NCBI GenBank assembly: GCA_023055505.1
Contig: JALIRH010000004.1
Span: forward strand, 33,733,502 to 33,797,501
Direction: 5' to 3'
Source of the DNA: Callipepla californica brunnescens
Lineage: Eukaryota > Chordata > Aves > Galliformes > Odontophoridae
Length of the DNA: 64,000 nucleotides
A program made the translations under genes and the position numbers. Numbering within the stretch: the stretch's first letter is position 1; each line of letters starts with the position of its first letter. The notes under the pieces are model-generated. The model was not told where the DNA came from and ran no database searches. It worked only from the letters and a program-made list of their open reading frames with translations. Shown piece after piece: positions 1-13,194 of this stretch.

Positions 1-3000
1 TTCCCCTCTTCAGAGGCATGTTCTTAGATGAATCAGTGTATTATCCACCTGGGACAGTTAGAGAGCACCTATAGCTTCTGAGGAAGTCTGGTGAGAATAT
101 AAATCAAACTCTGTTGCTCAACTCCTTCAAACCCTGAATAAGGAAGCTCCAGTTTGTGCTAACTTCTGTCCGTTTGTGTTCTTATCCTTTACTCAGTTCA
201 GCTAGATTGATTTGTGTTTTTTCCTCTTGCACTTGTTTTGGCAGGCATCTTTGTTCTGACAATTTCTTTCTGACATTTGACCAAGAAAAAATTGCACAAA
301 TTAAAATTTATTTCATCGCTACAGGGATCCCCATCCACAAACGAGCTCCAGAGCTGTTGTTATATTTCAGCCTACCAGAGCAGAGCTCAGATTTCTATTC
401 TTCCCTTGGTTAAACCAATATCACTTTGTGACAGAGATGAGTATTTAGAGATTGCCTTAGGAATTCATCATAAACTGAAGTCACGTACACGAGTACTGGA
501 CTGATTTGAGAGTTTTACATCTCTCACTAGTGAGAAGAATAAGCAGTCTGTTTGTTTCATGCCATTTCCTAAACTGGATTGGACTTCTCTCCTTGAGTTC
601 ATGGGCTGTTCTAGGCCATTTATACAACACACAACCACAGCTCTGCTTTGAAAAAGGAGCATTTGTATTCTCAGCAAAAAGAGCACTCTATTGACCGATA
701 TTTTTATTTTTTATTTTTCATACTCCTAGTGGTACTGGATCTTCAAATCATCTCCTTCTTCCTTCCTCTTCCTTTCAATTTTTCTCTCTTTTCTAGCTGA
801 GGTCAAATTCATGTGTGTAGGTGACACCAATCATTTCATACTGCTTGTCTCTTTTCTCTGTTCTGGCTCAACCCCCTTATGACATTCTGCTGTTCAGCTG
901 ATGATAAATGGGGACTGGAGTGACATGAAAATGAACTTAGGAGCGAGTTTATGGGACTGCTGGGGTCCATCTGTTAATGTAAATGTTTAAGGTAAAAAGC
1001 ATTAAGGCCTGTGAGCTGACAAGACGTTTTCACCCTGCCTCTGGGATTATTTCTGGCTCCTGCCTAAGGGCAGCCAAGTACCAGGGCAGACAAGTGTGCT
1101 TTTTCTTCTTAATCTTCTTGCTAGTGCAGGTTTTACATTATGGTGAGATGCCAGACCCTGAAATGTGCCACTTAAATTTAAAATGTGGGTTTAGTTTTAA
1201 AAATTAACAAGGCCTCTCTGTCCCCTAAAGAGCTCATAGATTCTGTTTCACTTTTTTATTTATAGAAGAAGAAAATTTAAGTATCCTTATTTTTGGAAGC
1301 AGGAGAGATTTCTCAGTTTTTTGGTGTTCAGAATTTCAATGCGAGAAAGCTGGGTTAGTGAGCGAGAAAAAATCATTCTTAAGTAGAAAGTGGAATGGAT
1401 TGATACAGTTTCTGTTGCTTTGTGCACATCTCTTATCTTGAAATCGATAGCACCAACAGGGGAAGCTAAACTAGATTTTTCTGACGTGTCCTGACCCTCT
1501 TATGAGGAAGAGAAAGAGAATTTGAAAATGTCTGAATGTGTGTCATTGTATGCCCATCAAAGGGTTGGCCATTATTTTAATCCTAACAATCTCCGTTTAA
1601 ATCTACAAAGTTTTCTATATCCTTAAACCTTAAGAGAAACTTAAGTTTATTGTGTGATAAAGCACTTAGTTCAAAGTTCGACTCTTCTGCATTACAAAGG
1701 TGGAATGCTAATCACTGTTCTTTGTTTTGAGATGGGGGAGAGGGGTAGAGGAGAGTGTGTTGTCTGTATATTTGACTCCTGTCTGTATATTTGACTATCT
1801 GTCCTTAGAACAAAATATTTTTGGTATGGATGGAAATAGTGTTATGTAGCATTTCTGTATTTGTGTTTCTTTTAGAATGTACGCTCGGAGAGCAGAAGGA
1901 CCCAAGACCTGGGGTATGGAACGTTCATCTCAACTCTAGAGACTTTACTAATTTTTGCAGACAAACAAGATTGTATGTTCTAATTAAGCTGCTTGTTAGT
2001 TACATAAGTCTCCAGTCCAGATCTGATAAGCTTAGACCGAAACAATATTTTGCTGTTGCCTTCTTTGCGCAGATATTTACATAGTAAGACGTATAGGAAA
2101 TTTAGATGCTCCTTCTGGAGCTAAGTAAATAAGGCAGACTTGTTCATTAAAGAGAATGGTCTATCTAAACAAAGGGTAGGCTGGACTTTACTTATTTTGT
2201 GAATTATCTTGGATGCACAACACTGAATGTGATTGCATGACGTGGATGTGTCTAATGGGGATTCTTGTCTGTCTTCTGATCATAGGAATGGAAAGGAAAT
2301 ATTGTTGCAATTCTTTTTCCTACCTTGGTAATTTAACTCTGTGAATGAGAATGACATTGGCAGTGAAAACTGATGAAGAAGTTTGCACTGAGGTTTTGTT
2401 AGCTTAGTATACTTACTCTGTTCTAATTCCTTGCGTGGGCACCCTGCACTGAACTTGTCTTTGTGTAGGTTACAAGTGGATTAAGCTTTTCTGCCAGAAA
2501 GAGCTCGAAGTATAGAATAAGGGAATTATGGACAGAAAGCTATTAAGTCACATTCTTATTTGTTCTGCAATAACTTCCTTGTGTTGGCAAGTACTAGGGA
2601 AAAGCTTCTCATTTCTTAGTGAAAGGGCAGAAATTGCAGTCTGGACTGAGTATGTCCTTTTCTCCTCTGATAACTCCAGTTTGCCCTCTGTGCTGAGCTG
2701 GAGAATCGCACGTTCACCTCTCATTCTCCAACTGAAGAAGATTGATGTGCAATTAAGATTTCTGAGGAGATACATTAAACCCTGCAAAGACTCCAAATTT
2801 AGCCATGAATCTTCTTGTTATTCTGTTTTCCCCACCTTTCTATCTTGTGTGTTGCTGTCTCCTCATCTCTAGGACTGTGGTGATCCTGGCTCCTATTCCA
2901 ATGAAAGGTGAGAGCTGGAGGTATTAGTAAGGCTAGTCACTGAAATCTGCCTCCAGGAGTAAGGCACAAAGAAACTAGCTTAGTATCATGCCTTTTCAAC

Positions 3001-4335
3001 CTCTGTCTTTTTTCCTCTCTGATGCTGTGTTAGGGTGAGTTTTGATGACTCACCATTGCTGCAAGCAGCCAGACTCAATTTCATCCTAAAGCTTGAAATT
3101 GTTTATTTTTAGTATTGAAAGCACTTCTGAAGTTCTGGAAATTCTATTCCATGGTAGGTTCTTTCAGAAAACTTCTATTTAAAGAGGAGAGTTTTGTAAC
3201 TTTTGACTGACCAGAAAGTAGGGTGGATAGTTAGAAAAGCTCAAGAGACCTGTCATTGCAAGAGATATGCACAATTATTTTCTGGTTATGAATATTTACT
3301 GTGCGTGGATATCAAGATGATTTGTTTAGCTTATCACTTCTACGTAACTAATACAATAGCAGAGCACCTCTCCCAGAATACAGATATTTTCTTTCCTTGC
3401 TTGTATCTTGTCCCTCCTGTTATTACACATCCCAGTGCACTTTCTTCGCTTCTTTAACTTTGTTCTACCTAGTTCAACTCAAAACTTCCTTCGTTGTGGG
3501 AGTTTATTGCTCATGTCTGTGTGTATTAGTAGTTAAAAAGAATGTTCTAACAGAAAATACTTCTTCTTCTGTGTATGAGTTACGATTAATCCAAAATGTT
3601 AAGCCTGTTGCTTCTTTTCTTAACTGCTTGCATGATACCGTTGTTCTTTTGACAGATTAATTTGTTTTTTGCTAATGATCAGACTCAAGATCCATGTAGA
3701 TGTACTAATCTAGACAGTGAGTGATATCTGATGTCTCATTGTGCACCTGACTTTTGTGGAAATGTTCTCTACGTTAGGGGACATACCTAAAATTAATCAT
3801 TTTTCAGAAATGTTAATGTTAAAGTGATGTGGCTGTTGAATCCCTGATGCTGTTACTTCCTTTGCCCTGTACAAATGAAGTTCTGAGACCTTTGCTTGTG
3901 TGTTGACTTTGTAACCATTTTAACCATATCTGGTATCATGGATTTGATAACTAATCTTATTAAATGAAACAGAAGTCTTTTCACTCTCATCTGTGAATTT
4001 GGAAATCAGGCCTTTTGTGATGGTAGACTAGCTGAGAAATAAGGTGCATTATCATCTCTTGTTCCTTATTTGCTTGTCTGCTGATGTACAGAAATCCTCT
4101 ATTGCATGCAGTTTTTCTGGAAGCAGATCAAAAGCAAAAACCTCAGAATATTGTGTGCCCTCCATTTGTAGGAGATTCTCATGATAACAAAGATTGCTGA
4201 ATTTTACCTCTAGTTTAATAAAAGTTTAAAGAAAAATCCCTCAGCAGGAGGCAGAACCCAAGCCTTGTTTCTTTCTGGTCTACAAGAACTGTATAGTATT
4301 TTTAGCTAGACCAGAGCATTAATTCAAGTTCTAAC
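1..4335. other. anonymous AT-rich sequence, no gene seen
   Basis: Open frames here reach at most 114 codons (2528-2872, plus strand). None has recognisable domains, and none is flanked by a convincing 3' splice site, reading frame and 5' splice site. I recognise no interspersed repeat, RNA gene or compact motif cluster, apart from the short duplication at 1762-1796, which is listed separately. The base composition is uniformly AT-rich with few CpGs, as expected of neutral vertebrate intergenic or intronic DNA. Confidence 0.6.
1762..1796. repeat. two-copy 16-bp tandem duplication, 19-bp period
   Basis: The word GTCTGTATATTTGACT occurs at 1762-1777 and again, identical, at 1781-1796, separated by CCT. 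The identity suggests a recent slippage-type duplication. No function is implied. Confidence 0.9.
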
Positions 4336-4354
4336 AAAAAAAAAAAAAAAAAAA
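4336..4354. repeat. poly(A) run of 19
   Basis: An uninterrupted run of 19 A. No retroposed cDNA body or target-site duplication is visible upstream, so this is read as a simple homopolymer and not as the tail of a processed pseudogene. Confidence 0.9.
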
Positions 4355-4907
4355 TGGCTACAAGTAATTATTATTTTCTCCCTGTGGTTTCAATTGCATT
4401 GAATATTTTTCAATTTCTTGCCATAGTACTTGTAAACAAGTAAACAAAGAACAAAAAAAGAAAAAAATAAATAAAAAACACTCTCCCTGCTTTGGTAAAA
4501 TGACCTACCTATACGATTCCTCTACAATAGGAGGCCCTGTAGTTGTAATGTGTTATGTTCTTGTTTGTTCTTTTTGATCATCATTTTGAATGCAACCATT
4601 TTAAAAATGAAATAAAAGCAGCAGTTAACCCAGGAGAGCAAGAGAAAGCTTAAAGATCAGAAAAAGAAAGATAAGCATTCTATCTGTCTCCTGTTCTGCA
4701 GTCTAACAGTTGCCTCTATGATTAATTTAGCAGTCTGTACTTCTTAAAGAAGGTGTTACTTGAGCAGGACTTTGGCTGATCAGGCTGGTGGGAATGCAAT
4801 TGTTTGGGGCCTAGCAGGGATGACCGAAGGTCACAGGGGTGATAAAATGCCGGCAGAACTATGGAGGTGCTTTCCCTGAGCAGCTGTAGCAAGCAACTAG
4901 CAGAGGT

Positions 4908-5005
4908 CATAGAATCACAAGGGTTGGAAAAGACCTCTGAGATCATTTAGTCTAATAATCAACCTACCATCAGTATTTCCCCAGTAAAACATGTCCCTAA
5001 ATATG
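4908..5005 (-). mobile_element. CR1 LINE, 3' end fragment
   Basis: The plus strand begins with TCATAGAATCACAAGGGTTG and goes on with words for 'rapid loss of 3' end' CR1 copies: GGAAAAGACCTCTGAGATCA, then a stretch matching the region that reads AACCATGTCCCTAA in the consensus. This is the reverse complement of the CR1 3' untranslated tail, so the element lies on the minus strand with its 3' terminus at about 4908. Only about 100 bp remain and no coding part is included. The match is to consensus remembered from avian CR1 subfamilies, so the subfamily is not assigned. The upper boundary is approximate. Confidence 0.82.
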
Positions 5006-8000
5006 GGAGTAAGGCCAAGCTGTGATTTGCTCTTCAGAAGCAGAGGATCATGTACTGTATTGTGGCTTTAGCAGTCCCTGAAGAAGCTGACTACCTAGAT
5101 AAGTTGTACTGGTAACCCTTTGATGCTGCTGGTTGTAGACAGTTGTAATGCTGGTTCCTCCAATACCATCAGCATTGCTGAAACTACATTGCTTAGGAAA
5201 TTACGTAACTCCTCTTATAGGGCTGTTACAATGTACCTAGAAATTATGAAGGCCTGCATCAGATATAGCCTTGCATCCTCACTGATGTATTGCAGGTGTA
5301 AAATGTTGTGTTGTAGGCATAGCTACAGATATAGCTGGCTGTCTAAGCATCTCACGAGGAATTTGAAAGTGAAGTATACTTAGGTAAGTATACTAGAAGG
5401 TATCTTTGACTGATGTCACAAGTCCTTGAATGGACATAACAGATTCTAAAGAAAAGACTTTTAAGAGGAAGACTGGAAATATATGAAATTGGATTGAGAG
5501 TACTGCATAGTTTCACTGCAGGGAGGTTAATGGGCCTAGTTAATGGTGGTGGTTTTTTTTTTTTTTTTTTTGTTTTGTTTTGTTTTTTTACTACCTCACA
5601 CTCCTTTGGAAAGATATGCTGGCATAAGCTGTTGGAAATAAACTGACTTCAGTAGAATTGTGCCAGCGTGTGACAGAAGTGGATTGAGCTCAAATAATTA
5701 CTACACATAAATTTTAAGAATGCAAATGTACTTGGCAGCTATGAACTTCAGAGAATAGGCTCCATCCCGTAGGGTCCTGATCAATTCTAGGTTGTGTTAG
5801 ATATGATGGAACACAGCACCTATAGCCTATGATGCAAGAATAAACAAAACTTTTAAAGTAAGTGTACATTTTTCTAGGACTGGTTAGGATAGAAACTAGA
5901 TATTTTTCTTCAGCACCGAACTTCCAGCAGGGAAAAATACTTAGTGGTTGTTTGTTGACTTTCACAAAAATAAACTCTGTGAAGCCAGTGGCCCACAGTG
6001 ATAAACAGTGTCTTATGAAGGTAGAGTGTACTGCTTTTGCTGCTTATGGGAGCAGAGCTACTGCTGTTTAAGGCCAGTAAAATGGAAGAGTCCAGGAAAA
6101 GAATCCAGGGGAGACATTAGAGTTAACTTGGTCTTGCATCTTTGTGTTCTCCTTTTCTGAGCATTTGTTGTTTTGGGATTGTGGAGGGAAGTATTAAGTT
6201 ATTTATTGTGCTTTAAGTAAAGGAAGTAGTGATGTACTCTGAGAAATGTTCAGAGTCCTGACTGAGCAACTACCTTAAACAAGTACCTTGTTTTACTAAT
6301 ACAAACAATATGGGTTATCCTCAAGTGAGTATTCTCTCTAAAGTTAAACCTCATGTATGCAAGAGTTTTGCATGGTTTAGCTACCCTTTGTAGCCCAGGA
6401 TAGTTTATTTGTTGTGATTTTTTTAATATATTTTTTTTTTTGCTTCAGAAAAGTGGTATGAGTTAAACTGTAACTGTCCCAATGGAACAAATTTAATAGC
6501 CATTTAAATTAAACTACAGCCTCCAGTGATTACCACCTCGCTCTCTTTGCTCTGAAATAGAGCCATTTTATCCCCTAGGTTACGTAGTCTTTACTTGCCC
6601 GTCATGAGAATTTAAATGTGATGCATTATCCACAGGAGGGCTCCCTTATTGTTCCCTGAAGGTAACAGAAACATATTGAGAGTTTCAAGGGGAAATTTCA
6701 GTTTCAAAATGCAAATATGAGCAAGAAAAAGTTCAAACCAAGTCTTTTTCCTAGTTCATGCCAAAATCTGGCTTTTTTTTGTGAGAAATTCTGTACAGAC
6801 CAGCACTAATGTACTGTGTTTCACCTCTGAAAATAAAATCAAGGTTGAGAATAACATTCCTGCATTATATTCATACATTTCCAAGTAACTTCTAAAGTTT
6901 GTTTTCTCTGAGATGTTAGTGTTAAGTCTGTGGAGAACTACAAAAGCAGCTCACATCAGGGTGGATGAAAAGATAAATACAAACACCATGTTGCAAATGA
7001 GTTGTTTACAGAATATGATGAATCCTCAGATGCTTTTCAATTTGTTTTATATTTATCTTTTTTTTTTCTTTTTTAAACTAGAGAGCATTAGGAAAGGAAA
7101 TGGGCTGAGACACCTGGAGACTTACATCATGAAATAAATCCTTTGTGAACCAGTAACAACATCAGTTTTCTTTCTTTTTTTTTTTTTTTATACTGTTCTA
7201 GCCTTGCACCTCTGAAGAGAGTTAATTTCCCTCATTCTTTACAGTCCACAAATACTCTGTTAAGATTCTTGTGATTGGGAGCTATTTCTGATACATTTGG
7301 GGAGAGGAGTGTGAATATGCCATCAGAAGCTGCAACTTGTTAGATAGTTTAACTAGAACATCAGCTTGCTGAGCAAGATCACATCTGGTGTTTCAGCAAT
7401 GAAAGAATTTCAGTGCAGGTCTCCTGAGTCAACTACTTCCTTTTTCCACGTGTGTCTTGTATTTATGAGCATCTATTGTACTGTCTTACCTTGTTCCTCA
7501 CTAATTCCAGATTGAAGTGTGTTCCAAGTTCAAGGAACTTCTCCCCTATTGGGTTGATGCTAACAGTGGAAACAATTGTTCTGCATAATATCCCCTTATT
7601 CTACATGAGAACATTCCATGAGGAAAATGACAAGTGACCAGATGAATTCTGAGCATATCTGATACCTTTTAGCCAGTTCCATCAAGCAGGAAAATCCCAA
7701 GGGAGAATTCTCAGGAGATAACATAGAAGAAAATTTTTGCAAGCTCAGTTAGGAGAAGGGGATTAGATTCTAGCTGTTTGCTTGAGAAATAGCAAGCTAT
7801 TATCTGATAACATTAAATGACACTATGAAGAGATGCCAAGCTCTCTGAGAATAATTGGAAATTGCCAGTGGCTATCTCCGGCATAGATGGTTTTGTTCTA
7901 TTTCCCTCAGTTTTAGAGTGACAACAAACTATCTTGTTTTCCAAAGAAAAATTTGGGAGAATAGTTAGTAATGGGAACATTGGGATCATGGCTAATGTGA

Positions 8001-8570
8001 TGAGGGCTGAAACTGTATGATATAATTGTCAAAGTATGCATGTATAGAAGTCAGAATGCCTGGAATTAATTTATAGTTCTGATCTCAGATTTCTCTAGGA
8101 AATATCAACCTTGTAGAAGTGTGATAACTAAGATTAATGCTTTTATTCTTTTTAGGGGGTTAGCAAGTTTTTTTTAGCACTATTAAAAGTTTGGAGGTGT
8201 GTGAATAGGAAGTGTTACAGCATAGCATTGAAGTCTGGCTTGGAAATGTGCTTCAGGTACTGCGTAGATACTAAATTAAAATGTATCACTCTGAAGAGTA
8301 GTTATATATTCATACTGTTTTTCAACTCTCTGGCTGGGTATCTTAGGGCCACCTGAGCCCTATATTTAACAAAAAGACTGTATAAAGGTGTTGTTTGTTT
8401 CAAACTAAGTTTCAAGGTCATTAAGTGAACACTGAAGTTTAAAGATGGTTCAGAATAAACGATGCATTTGTCTAATTCTCTCTTTCTTGTTCAGCACAAA
8501 CTGAAAAATTCTTTTTATACCATGCTCTTCACGATCATCTTCAGCAAATGTTTCTTAGTGAATCTGTCCT
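5006..8570. other. anonymous AT-rich sequence, no gene seen
   Basis: Apart from a T-rich homopolymer tract at 5553-5588 and short T runs near 6430, 7060 and 7175, I see nothing recognisable. The open frames are at most 87 codons and lack homology that I can name. Confidence 0.55.
5553..5588. repeat. poly(T) and (TTTTG)n tract
   Basis: Nineteen T residues at 5553-5571 are followed by three GTTTT-type units. This is a simple-sequence tract. Confidence 0.9.
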
Positions 8571-8720
8571 TTCTCATCTTTTCTCCATTTTGCTGAGCCA
8601 AATTTGCATCATCTATGCAATATGCCATTTGAAATGTGCATCTTTTCAACGCTGGAATATTCCTCTAATAAATACCATTTGCTAGAACATTTGCAAATGC
8701 AAAAAGGCTACAAAAATAAC
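8571..8720. promoter_or_regulatory. candidate enhancer-like block with clustered octamers
   Basis: Within about 100 bp the sequence carries ATTTGCAT at 8602-8609 (the exact POU/OCT octamer), ATGCAAT just after it, the perfect 10-bp palindrome GGAATATTCC at 8654-8663, and the perfect palindrome ATTTGCAAAT at 8689-8698, which contains octamer-like half sites on both strands. The block is not part of any repeat I recognise and is more complex than its surroundings. POU-family binding to such octamers is established, but function here is inference. AT-rich DNA can produce single octamers by chance, so the cluster is what matters. Boundaries are approximate. Confidence 0.35.
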
Positions 8721-9063
8721 CAAATCACATGGGATGCCAATGAAAACTATGGGAATTGGATAATATAGCAGTAAAAAACATGATTCCTACCTGCAGCTCT
8801 CAGTACTGCTTTTGTGCTGGTGGTTAGTGGTGACCTTGACATTTCTTTTCGTCCGGTAGGTAGAGGTAAAGCAAGGTTCAAAAGAAAAAAAATCAAAAAC
8901 AAAAAGCAAAAAAACCTCTGTAATGCTACATTTTAATGTTAACAAACATTAACAAAGCCTTTTCTTCTGCCTGTGGTGATTTTTTTCTTTTGGAAAATCT
9001 GTAGCATGAACACTTGTGTAGCTCCTGCAAACAGGTGTAGTAAGAACATGAGTACTTGCTGAA

Positions 9064-9320
9064 GTGTAGTGATAGGACAGGGGGTACTGACTTTACAACT
9101 AAAAGAGGTTACATTCAGATTAGATATTTGAAGGAAATTCTTTACTATGAGATCAGTGGAGCACTGGAGTAGGTTGCCCAGAGAAGTTGTGGCTGTCCAG
9201 TTCTTGGAGCTGTTCAAGGCTGGTTTGGGTCAACCTGATCTGGTATAAAAATTCTCTGGTCAGGAAGGTTGGAACTAAATGATCCTTAAGGTCCCTTCTA
9301 AACAAAACGATTATATTACT
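9064..9320 (+). mobile_element. CR1 LINE, 3' fragment including end of ORF2
   Basis: From about 9066 the plus strand follows the 3' part of CR1: GTGATAGGACAGGGGG, then a segment whose translation at 9151-9246 contains EHWSRLPREVV, the well-known motif near the C-terminus of CR1 ORF2. The frame ends at a stop near 9246. It is followed by a 3' untranslated stretch with GGTTGGAACTAAATGATCC and a degraded end at about 9318. The copy has lost its octamer tail and lacks the reverse transcriptase core, so it is a dead 5'-truncated relic. A second CR1 fragment on the opposite strand starts about 350 bp downstream. Confidence 0.88.
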
Positions 9321-9671
9321 TGTATCTTCCAGAGATGTTTTTGCATTATTGCCACATCTGTTGTTTCTGTTACATTGATGGAAACTCTTTATGTTGATCA
9401 TATTAGTGGTGGGTTTCCACATGAATCTATGATGTAGAAAGGTTCTTGAGATTAAGCTGGACAATTCTGGGAAAAACATTAGTAATTCCCAGCATTTCTG
9501 TTTTCATTGCTAATCACTCTTGTTAATTTTTATCCAGCACGAGTTAATTGAATGGGTGGTATACAACAGAATCTGCGTCGAACATTCTGGAGCTTTTGCA
9601 AAAGTATATGTGGATTTATGCACTATGTCCTCTCTGCTGGCTATTGAACTGTAGAATTAACCTGCCTTTCA

Positions 9672-9905
9672 GAGATTTCCAGAATAACTCAGGTCAGAAG
9701 GGACCTTGCAAGGTCATTAACTCAACCTCCTGTTCAAAGCAGGGTCATTTGTATGATCTGGCCAGGTTCCTTAGGGCTTTATATAGTTGTATTTTGAAAA
9801 TCTCTATGCATGGAGACTGCTAAATTCTCCTGAGCCTCTGCTTCAGAGCCTGTCTCTTTCCCTTGTTTATGTACTATTGAAAAGACCAATGTTGAATGCT
9901 CCCTT
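9672..9905 (-). mobile_element. CR1 LINE, 3' fragment, degraded
   Basis: The plus strand reads as the complement of a CR1 3' region: GTCAGAAGGGACCTTGCAAG, then a gap-rich match to the 'GCCAGGTT...AGGGC' segment, then TTTTGAAAATCTCTATGCAT and GGAGACTGC, which correspond to consensus words around 'GAAAATCTCCAAGGATGGAGACT'. The element is therefore on the minus strand with its 3' end at about 9674. It is more diverged than the copy at 50.7 kb. The far end fades out between about 9860 and 9930 and is approximate. Confidence 0.78.
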
Positions 9906-12900
9906 GTGGCAAAAATCTGCTTGTTTCCTCCTGTGGTGCCTTCCCCTGGTACCTCAGTGTGCCAACCAGATTCCACCAAAAACTTAGTGTATTGCTGCCC
10001 AGCTCACGGAAATGTAATGGACTTGAATGGTGGCATCGTCCCTGAGCAGGTCTATTATGTCCAGGTATCTGGTGTGCCAAGAACATCTGCTTCAGCCAAT
10101 ATCAGAGACTGTGCCATGTGGCACACTACCAATATTGTATAGTCCTACAGCAATTCTGAGTCCCTGGTGCATTAGCCTGAAATTAAAGTAAATCAACATA
10201 TCTCATGGACCCGCCACTTCTTTGTAGTGATGCAGCTTCAAAATTTGAGAAGATGGAGCTCTGCACAGAGTTCTTTATTCCCACTTCTCTTCCGAGCTGG
10301 TTCTGTACATACTCAGTTTATTCTTTCAAGCTTTTACGTACATCTAGAAGCCATTTTTCTTCATTAATAACTAAATATAAGATGTCACAAAGTTACTTCA
10401 AGGGCAGAGATTTGTGTGGGATGTGGAACGTTATGAGTGTTTGTGTGCAATGCAGTGAAAATGGTAGGAATGGTATTAAGATCTTCCTAATGAGGATCAG
10501 GTCTTTACAGTTCTTAGTGGCATCGTATTCAAGGTCACTCAGGATTAGGCATTGCAGTACATGATGAAGCAGTACACACCACTGTTTGTTTTCTGTTGTG
10601 GTTGTTCACCTAAATTGAAGAAGACCAACTGTTGTCAGAGGAAAGCATCAATAAAATGTCCTCAAAATTCTTAACCTATTCCAGTGTCATGGAATTTGGG
10701 GAAATTATGAGAATTGCTTTCCCAGAAGCAAATGGTGGTAATTTGTCACTTCACCATACTCCTAAAAGAAGAATTAAACTCCTGAGTGTGACTAGTTGTC
10801 ATATATTTGTGTGCAGTGGCCTTATGTGTGTGGATGACACTTGAATTCAGCTTAGATACTGTATTTATCATCTTGCTGTTTTTCTTTGCTTTGTCTGAAA
10901 CCTTTTTCTCTCTCCAGTTGCTCTCAGATATGTTGGCTTCTATTATTTATCCATGTACCTGTTGCTCTGGTGAGCCCACAGTTTGCTGATATGCAGCTAA
11001 CAGAGGCTTTTGCTTCGGTTGAATTGCACTGGAGTGTGAAAGAGAGGCCACAGGAGGTCAGTTCTGTCTCCCTGTGGCCCCACAAAGACCAGCTGCCAGT
11101 GCTTCCAGGGGACTTGGTAGTGTGCACACGTGCAGGCACAGCAACTGCCGATTCTCTTCAGTGGGATTCTGTGAAGGAATGGGTTTAACAATGCCAAAGG
11201 ATACTCCTTATTTTCTTGACATTACTGCAACAGAGCAATGCTCAGCTATGCTCTCTGAGCAATCTGGAGATGTTTATAAAACTGAAGGTATTTTTGGAGT
11301 CCAGTTTGATGTTAAATCTTTCTGATGATCGATCAGCACAGTTCAAGTGTTGCAATCATAATGTACTTTCGGAGCATTAAAATAAGACTGTTAAAGACAA
11401 CTGAGTTGCCTTAAGCATAAGAGACTTGAAATGAAATGGCAAATCCTTATGAGATTTCTCTTGTATTTTTTATTATTCTTTATACAGCACTTAATTTTGC
11501 TGCAGCTACAAGTATTAGCCGTACTGTTTTATGCCATGTTCATATAATAAATGATACTAGATTCAGTAGAATCTCTCTTTATCTGGAAATGTTATAATTA
11601 ACACTCCTTGATGTGAATGCAGAGCTTGCCCTGAATTTCTTGAAGTACAGAGACCCTTTTTCTGTAGGTGGTAGTCCTGCTGCATATCTTGAATTTTTCC
11701 TCAAGCTTGTCTGCTGCTGCTGTGGGTCAGTTTGATTTCTCTGCAGTGCAGAGTTATAGCAAAGACTTTTTAATGCTTTCCTGTTCTACGGTCGCTTTGT
11801 TTTAATCTGCTCTTTATAGTTGGCTCTGTTTCAGTTTCTCCCTCCTCCTAAGTATGCAGAGGACTGACAATCCCAGAAAGACCAAAAGGGTGTGAGTCAA
11901 GGCTAGAAACCAGTGACAAACCTTCTGTTGAAGAGCACAATTGTATTAGAGCCTTAGAAATTCAGAGGTCTGCACTCTTGTTTGTTTTCCGTGGTTGTTT
12001 TCGTCTGATAGCCACTTACAGGATGTGTATTTATACTGCTCAGATACTAAAACACCATGAGTTAACATGATTTCCTGTGACTTCTTGCCTGTAAGTAGTT
12101 CCTTAAGGCATTGAGGAAGCTTTTTTAAAGTCATAAATGTATATAGGAATAAACAGATACTTAAGTGCTGTGCAGCATTCATTCCAGCCATAAAGTCTGT
12201 GGGCACGTTTCATAAACACAGGTTTTGACATTTTCTAGAACTGCCTATAACTTGAGGCCTTAGGGTTTGCAGCCAGGGATTGCATGTACTGATACAGGCA
12301 GAAAAAAAAATGAGCATAGTGTGAGAAATGGACTAGGGAAATTATGAAATGCTTATATAATTTAGTGACATCTGTTGGAAAACAATGTCTGAATTCAAAG
12401 GAATTCAAATTTCTTGTTACTGGCTAGTAACACTGTCGTTAATCATAGAGACATAGCAAGAAGTTCCCTTTTCTCCAAAGGGTTGAGTAGGGTTCTTCTA
12501 GAAAATGCATTATTTTCTACTGACTAGTTCACTGCATTCGGAGAAACACTTGTGAGATTTTAATATCTAATACACTGATTACAGCGTGTGCACACATATT
12601 AGGAATTTTCTGAATGGAGACATTATTGTGTGTGTATTTTGAGCTTCCCAAACACTCTAAAAAGTTTAGTTTAGGAATTTGTTTTGGGTCTGTTTCTGTG
12701 TTGTGATTTGGATACTACTACATGTTGATGCGATGATGTATATAGCTAGCCAGTTTGCTAGGAGTTCTTATGCTTTGGTATGCGGCAGGATGACTCCTCC
12801 AGGAGCCTTATGAGTAGAAGGCGCTGCAAAGGGCAGTCTCCCAAGTTAGACTTCCTTGCTATTATGCATGCTTTTCACTACTGCTTTCTTAAAATACTGA

Positions 12901-13194
12901 ACTAAATCTGATTAGGTTGGACTTTCATGGGGGAAGAAAAGTAGACCTGTGAAGATATCTTGCACCAGAAACCCAAATTTCTTGGTATGTTAGGCATTAG
13001 GGGATGAGGGATATCTATTCTTCTTATTTTCCTTCTCCCCCCTCCCCTCTAAGGGAGATAATTGTGCCTGATGATAGAGTTTGCTCACCCTGTTTTTTTG
13101 TTTTTTTTTTTATCCTATCGTGCAGCTGCTGCTCCATTTTCTACATGGCTGGGCTTTACTGCAGACCTGTCGAGCCATAGCTCACTTTGATTGA
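9906..13194. other. anonymous sequence, no gene seen
   Basis: A slightly GC-richer patch at about 10970-11180 gives overlapping open frames on both strands (for example 10886-11188 plus, 100 codons). It has no recognisable domain and no clear exon structure. A short direct repeat (GAATTCAAA twice, near 12393-12412) is trivial. Nothing else is recognised. Confidence 0.5.

Noticed and set aside
4336..4354. Poly(A) as tail of a processed pseudogene.
   Set aside because: No gene-like body upstream and no flanking duplication. Similar A/T homopolymers of 17-19 bases recur throughout.
10886..11188. 100-codon frame in a slightly GC-rich patch.
   Set aside because: Overlapping frames are open on both strands, which is a sign of composition and not of coding. 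No domain is recognised.
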